A DNA stretch of 35,395 bases. Source: Candidatus Limivivens merdigallinarum. Lineage in GTDB: Bacteria > Bacillota > Clostridia > Lachnospirales > Lachnospiraceae. The notes below the pieces were generated by a model that saw only the letters and a list, made by a program, of their open reading frames with translations, was not told where the DNA came from and searched no databases. Shown here in pieces: positions 32,279 through 35,395 of the stretch (positions are counted from its first letter, which is position 1; each line of letters opens with the position of its first letter). The position numbers and the translations under genes were made by a program. Where the stretch lies: assembly GCA_018713105.1 (NCBI GenBank), contig DVFT01000144.1, positions 1-35,395 on the forward strand. Direction: 5' to 3'.

Positions 32279-33148
32279 TCAGCGCTCAGAACTTACCTCT
32301 CCAGCACTGCCGCGATACCCGCTTGGCGTCATGCCGGTTGCCTTCTTAAAGCTGATGCAGAAATGATTTTCGCTCTGGAAACCGCACCGAAAGCCGATTT
32401 CCTTGACGGAATCACTGGTGGTTTTCAGATAAAATTTGGCAGAGTTGATGCGCACGGATAAAAGGTAGCTGTGGGGTGTCATGCCGGTCTCCTTTTTGAA
32501 CTGCCGGATAAAATGGCAGGTGCTGACGGAGAGAAAAGAGGCGACTTCGTCCACTGAAAGGGGATTCTGATAGCGGCTCCTCATATAACCGCAGGCACGT
32601 TGGCTTAAGGAGGAACCGTAAGATACCTCAGAATCTGAAAAATCCCCATCCAGAACCGGCAGAGTCAGAAGCTGTGTGATCCAGCAAGCCATCTGAAGCT
32701 CAGGAGCAGTTCCGTCAAGGACGCCGGAAAGAAGCTGAGTGATGAGAAGCTTCATGCTGCCAAAGGATTTCTGGGAAGGAGTGAAGACCTGTCCCAGCCG
32801 TTCGGTGAGATAGGAATAGTAGTTCCGGGCAGTCGCCCCGTCAAAATGCAGCCAGAGAAACGAAAAGCTTCCCAGGGCACCGTAGGAGTGCGGACGGTAA
32901 CAGTCCACAAGCACGGCGCAGCCCTTGGTGAGCTGATGGGTTTTTCCGTCAATTTTTAAATATCCTCTGCCGTCCAGGATCAGCATGAAAAGGAAGCTGT
33001 CATAGCTTTCCCGGTAGACATGGTAGGAATCGTCGCACTGATAGCGCCCAAGACAGAGCGGATACAGAAACCCTGCGGAAATTTTGGGCGTTGCCGTGTG
33101 AAAACAGGTGACGGAGCCGGAGAGCGGCTCAGAAATATAAGAACGCAT
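32279..33148 (-). CDS. AraC family transcriptional regulator
   Basis: The 289-residue protein has an AraC_binding-type N-terminal domain (SFLFMLILDGRGYLKIDG, then GCAVLVDCYRPHSYGALG). The C-terminal AraC helix-turn-helix pair spans about residues 185-280 (VDEVASFLSVSTCHFIRQFK, then IGFRCGFQSENHFCISFKK). ATG 33148 follows GGGGGAG by 5 bp and lies about 16 bp after the predicted transcription start. An upstream in-frame start at 33199 would lie before the promoter. It is divergent from the uroporphyrinogen decarboxylase-like gene, and its -35 box overlaps that gene's, so it probably controls the neighbour. Confidence 0.9.
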   Translation of the reverse strand: MRSYISEPLSGSVTCFHTATPKISAGFLYPLCLGRYQCDDSYHVYRESYDSFLFMLILDGRGYLKIDGKTHQLTKGCAVLVDCYRPHSYGALGSFSFLWLHFDGATARNYYSYLTERLGQVFTPSQKSFGSMKLLITQLLSGVLDGTAPELQMACWITQLLTLPVLDGDFSDSEVSYGSSLSQRACGYMRSRYQNPLSVDEVASFLSVSTCHFIRQFKKETGMTPHSYLLSVRINSAKFYLKTTSDSVKEIGFRCGFQSENHFCISFKKATGMTPSGYRGSAGEVSSER

Positions 33149-33170
33149 GGGATCTCCCCCTTTCCCTAAC

Positions 33171-33199
33171 AACATATCCTGAAACAGCCCGGTTGTCAA
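33171..33199 (-). promoter_or_regulatory. Promoter of the AraC gene
   Basis: TTGACA (33199-33194), a 17-bp spacer and TATGTT (33176-33171) read on the minus strand. The -35 box overlaps that of the divergent promoter by 5 bp. Confidence 0.7.
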
Positions 33200-33221
33200 G
33201 AAATCAATTTTTTTATATAAA
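33193..33221 (+). promoter_or_regulatory. Promoter of the uroporphyrinogen decarboxylase-like gene
   Basis: TTGTCA (33193-33198), a 17-bp spacer and TATAAA (33216-33221). A 5' leader of about 100 nt follows before the ATG at 33329. Confidence 0.7.
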
Positions 33222-33328
33222 ACAGCAATCGGATAAAATGCAGGAACGAAAATTATCCCTTAAGATAGAGAAAACAAAGCGGAAATTGTGGCAAAAAGCC
33301 ATGGAAACCAACGGAGGAGGTACTTATC

Positions 33329-34597
33329 ATGGAGTATGTAATCAGCAGTGAGGACAGAGCGATTTTAAGAGAGGTGGCAAAGCAGCAGCTGGAGTATGCC
33401 AATATGGAATCCAATAAGGAGAGGATCAAGGCGTGGTACCGCCATAACGCCCTGAAAGGGGACAAGCCGTTGATCCATCTGGAAATGTGGACCTTTGCCC
33501 AGGAGATCCTTCCCCAGCGGCTGAAATGCAAGGGAGAGTTTGCCAGGAGTGTGGAGACAAATCTGTATTGTAATTTCCTGAATCAGGCGCTGTTTGACGA
33601 TGACCGGGTAACGCCGGATTACTATGCGTTAGGTTATGATACCTGGTTTACCCTGTTTGATATTCATATCAAGATCGACCATACCACCGGAGCGGACGGA
33701 AAAGAAAGTGTCGGTCATCATTTTGAATCCATTGTGGAGGATTTGGAGGAAGATTACGACAAGCTGAAGGCTACGGACTTCGGTGTGGATCTTGCGGCTA
33801 CGGAGAAAAAACGGGCAGCGATCGAGGAAGCCATTGGGGACATCCTGCCGGTTAAGATGTCCATGGACTGCCTCTACAGCGTGCCGACCCAGATGGTCGT
33901 TCATTTTATGAGTATGGAAAATATGATGTTCAATATGTACGACTATCCGGATCTGTTCAAGGAAATGATGGGGCGGATCGCAGACGATACCCTTGCTTAT
34001 TATCGGATGCTGGAAGAAAAACGGCTGATCCTTCCCACCACCGGATTCGAAGGCGTAGGACAGGGCTCCTGGAGTTTTACCGATGAACTTCCCGGCGAGG
34101 AGGAGTGGAAGAAACGTCCATTTACCACGAAGGACGTCTGGGGATTCATGGATTCCCAGGAGACGGTAGGCATTTCCCCGGAAATGTATGAGGAATTTAT
34201 TTTCCCCTGCTACAAGAAGATATCGGAGCAGTTCGGTCTGCTCTCCTATGGATGCTGCGAGCCTGTGAACCCCATCTGGGATCGCTGCATCAGCAAGCTT
34301 ACTAATCTTCGGAAAGTGTCCATTTCTCCCTGGTGCGACGAGGAGTTCATGGGAGAACGCTTGAGAGGAAGCAAGGTGATCTACCACAGGAAACCAAGCC
34401 CCAACTTCCTGGGAGTGGGAACCACCCTGGATGAAGAGGCATTCCGTGAGCATATCCGTAAGAGCCTGAAGGCTGCCAGGGGATGCGAGATGGAAATTAC
34501 TCAGAGGGACGTGTATACAATTAACCATGATATTCCGAAAGCAAAACGTTATGTGGAGATTATTAGGGAAGAGATTGAGGATCATTGGGTGAGGTGA
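33329..34597 (+). CDS. Uroporphyrinogen decarboxylase-like (MtaA/CmuA superfamily) protein
   Basis: This 422-residue protein has the URO-D TIM-barrel type architecture, in the subgroup of anaerobes related to corrinoid methyltransferases rather than to true haem-pathway HemE. Visible segments are MSMDCLYSVPTQMVVHFM, a GISPEMYEEFIFPCYKKIS helix, and LLSYGCCEPVNPIWDR, in which C309, C310 and E311 could bind a metal. The tail is KRYVEIIREEIEDHW. GGAGGAGG precedes the ATG. Members often methylate or demethylate small substrates with a corrinoid protein, but no corrinoid protein gene is near. It stands alone and is divergent from an AraC regulator, so a catabolic role with an unknown substrate is inferred. 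Confidence 0.85.
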   Translation: MEYVISSEDRAILREVAKQQLEYANMESNKERIKAWYRHNALKGDKPLIHLEMWTFAQEILPQRLKCKGEFARSVETNLYCNFLNQALFDDDRVTPDYYALGYDTWFTLFDIHIKIDHTTGADGKESVGHHFESIVEDLEEDYDKLKATDFGVDLAATEKKRAAIEEAIGDILPVKMSMDCLYSVPTQMVVHFMSMENMMFNMYDYPDLFKEMMGRIADDTLAYYRMLEEKRLILPTTGFEGVGQGSWSFTDELPGEEEWKKRPFTTKDVWGFMDSQETVGISPEMYEEFIFPCYKKISEQFGLLSYGCCEPVNPIWDRCISKLTNLRKVSISPWCDEEFMGERLRGSKVIYHRKPSPNFLGVGTTLDEEAFREHIRKSLKAARGCEMEITQRDVYTINHDIPKAKRYVEIIREEIEDHWVR

Positions 34598-34965
34598 TTG
34601 TGGTAGGAAATTGAGGCGGATCGTTGAAGCAGATGGTTGATATCAAAATGAGATAATCCTGAAAAGCCTGAAGGTGTACAAGAAAAGAAGTAAGAATCAT
34701 ATTTGACGATTACTAAAAGCCTGGGAATTTTGTAGGAATATCTCATTTTTGATATGTGTTTATGTATGCTTGCTGGGAAATATTTTATGGAATGATTTTG
34801 TGCTGAGTATGCAGGTATTTTAACGCTAATCCGAGAAATAGTTTAAGATAGTGATAAAAGAATATAAATGGATGTGGAATAGGGATGAAAATAGGGAAAT
34901 AATGAAATGAGAAAGGCAGATGGTAAGTATGGTTAATATGTTCAAAATTTGAAGAGCAATTCACA
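34598..34965. other. AT-rich gap before the tandem array, with an imperfect inverted repeat
   Basis: No gene or terminator is recognised. Segments 34639-34659 and 34735-34755 are near-complementary over about 21 bp (one mismatch, one indel) and enclose about 75 nt, with AAAAGCCTG present twice inside. This may be a structured RNA or a decayed mobile-element end. Confidence 0.4.
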
Positions 34966-35395
34966 GAACGGTAGAAACCAGAAGCAGAATACGATCGAAA
35001 ATCAAAAAGAGTTTTTAGGAAAGGTAGGAAACGAATACGGAATACGTTCGCAACTTGGAAATGGTTTCTGAAATGGTAGCAGATGGAAATAGCCTACGAT
35101 TAAGAATCGAGAAACAGTCCCAGGAATGGTAGTAGAGGAGAGCTGCCTACGATCGGAAACGCAAGAAATGTCTTTGGAATGGTAGTAGAGAGGAGCAGAC
35201 TACGATCTAGAATCGAGAAATGGTTTCTGGAATGGTAGTGGAGAGGGGCAGACTACGATCTAGAATCGAGAAATGGTTTCTGGAATGGTAGTGGAGAGGA
35301 GCAGACTACGATCTGGAATCGAGAAATGGTTTCTGGAATGGTAGTGGGGAGGAGCAGACTACGATCTAGAATCGAGAAATGGTTTCTGGAATGGT
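34966..35395. repeat. Tandem array with a 53-bp period, continuing past the window
   Basis: Units begin near 34966, 35018, 35070, 35123, 35176, 35229, 35282, 35335 and 35388. The last four complete-phase units differ by only a few bases, while the first two or three are heavily diverged. Each unit contains GTAGT...ACTAC, CGAT...ATCG and AGAAATGGTTTCT, which could form three small hairpins. The period is not a multiple of three, so it is not a coding repeat. Confidence 0.9.

Noticed and set aside
34966-35395. CRISPR array
   Set aside because: The repeats are contiguous without unique spacers, and no cas genes are present.

Overview
The window reads as chromosomal DNA of a gut-type Firmicute, most likely a Lachnospiraceae relative. 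This is an inference from several features: strong AGGAGG-type ribosome sites and sigma-A promoters, a YesM/YesN-type two-component pair, a CBS/DRTGG pyrophosphatase, a BspA-like leucine-rich-repeat protein with bacterial Ig domains, an XRE plus DUF2975 pair, and a secreted family 78 rhamnosidase. No rRNA, tRNA, CRISPR array, transposase or phage gene was seen.

Positions 1-10251 are carbohydrate-related. A very large secreted GH78 alpha-L-rhamnosidase runs off the left edge. It is followed by a family 1 sugar-binding lipoprotein, divergent from a histidine kinase / AraC-type response regulator pair with a DUF554 membrane protein. Next comes a rhamnose-type (RhaS-like) binding protein. Neither binding protein has permease or ATPase genes beside it. 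A convergent AraC regulator (10322-11227) shares a perfect 13-bp terminator hairpin with the RhaS-like gene.

Positions 11302-23449 form the most unusual block. An OmpR-type response regulator and kinase are divergent from a six-gene operon. The operon encodes two tandem paralogous lipoproteins that join an Asp-box beta-propeller-like region to a sugar-ABC-type binding domain, MalF- and MalG-type permeases, an HlyD/MacA-type adaptor with a very long acidic disordered insert, and a MacB/FtsX-like membrane protein with no ATPase domain. A 55-bp palindromic operator made of 11-bp-spaced direct repeats lies over the -35 regions of both divergent promoters. No ATPase gene is present. The combination of importer-type and exporter-type parts under a dedicated two-component system is the best candidate here for an undescribed system.

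Positions 23709-30363 are mostly housekeeping: an S1-domain protein, a secreted LRR/Big_2 protein, a manganese pyrophosphatase, a flavin reductase-like protein, a Y-family polymerase and an alkyltransferase-like protein lacking the active-site cysteine.

Positions 30409-32192 look like a Fic-family gene in decay. An N-terminal stub and a frameshifted C-terminal stub flank an XRE/DUF2975 cassette that lies between two 56-bp direct repeats. From 32279, an AraC regulator is divergent from a uroporphyrinogen decarboxylase-like gene, with overlapping -35 boxes. The right edge is a 53-bp-period tandem repeat array that becomes more uniform toward, and continues past, the window end.
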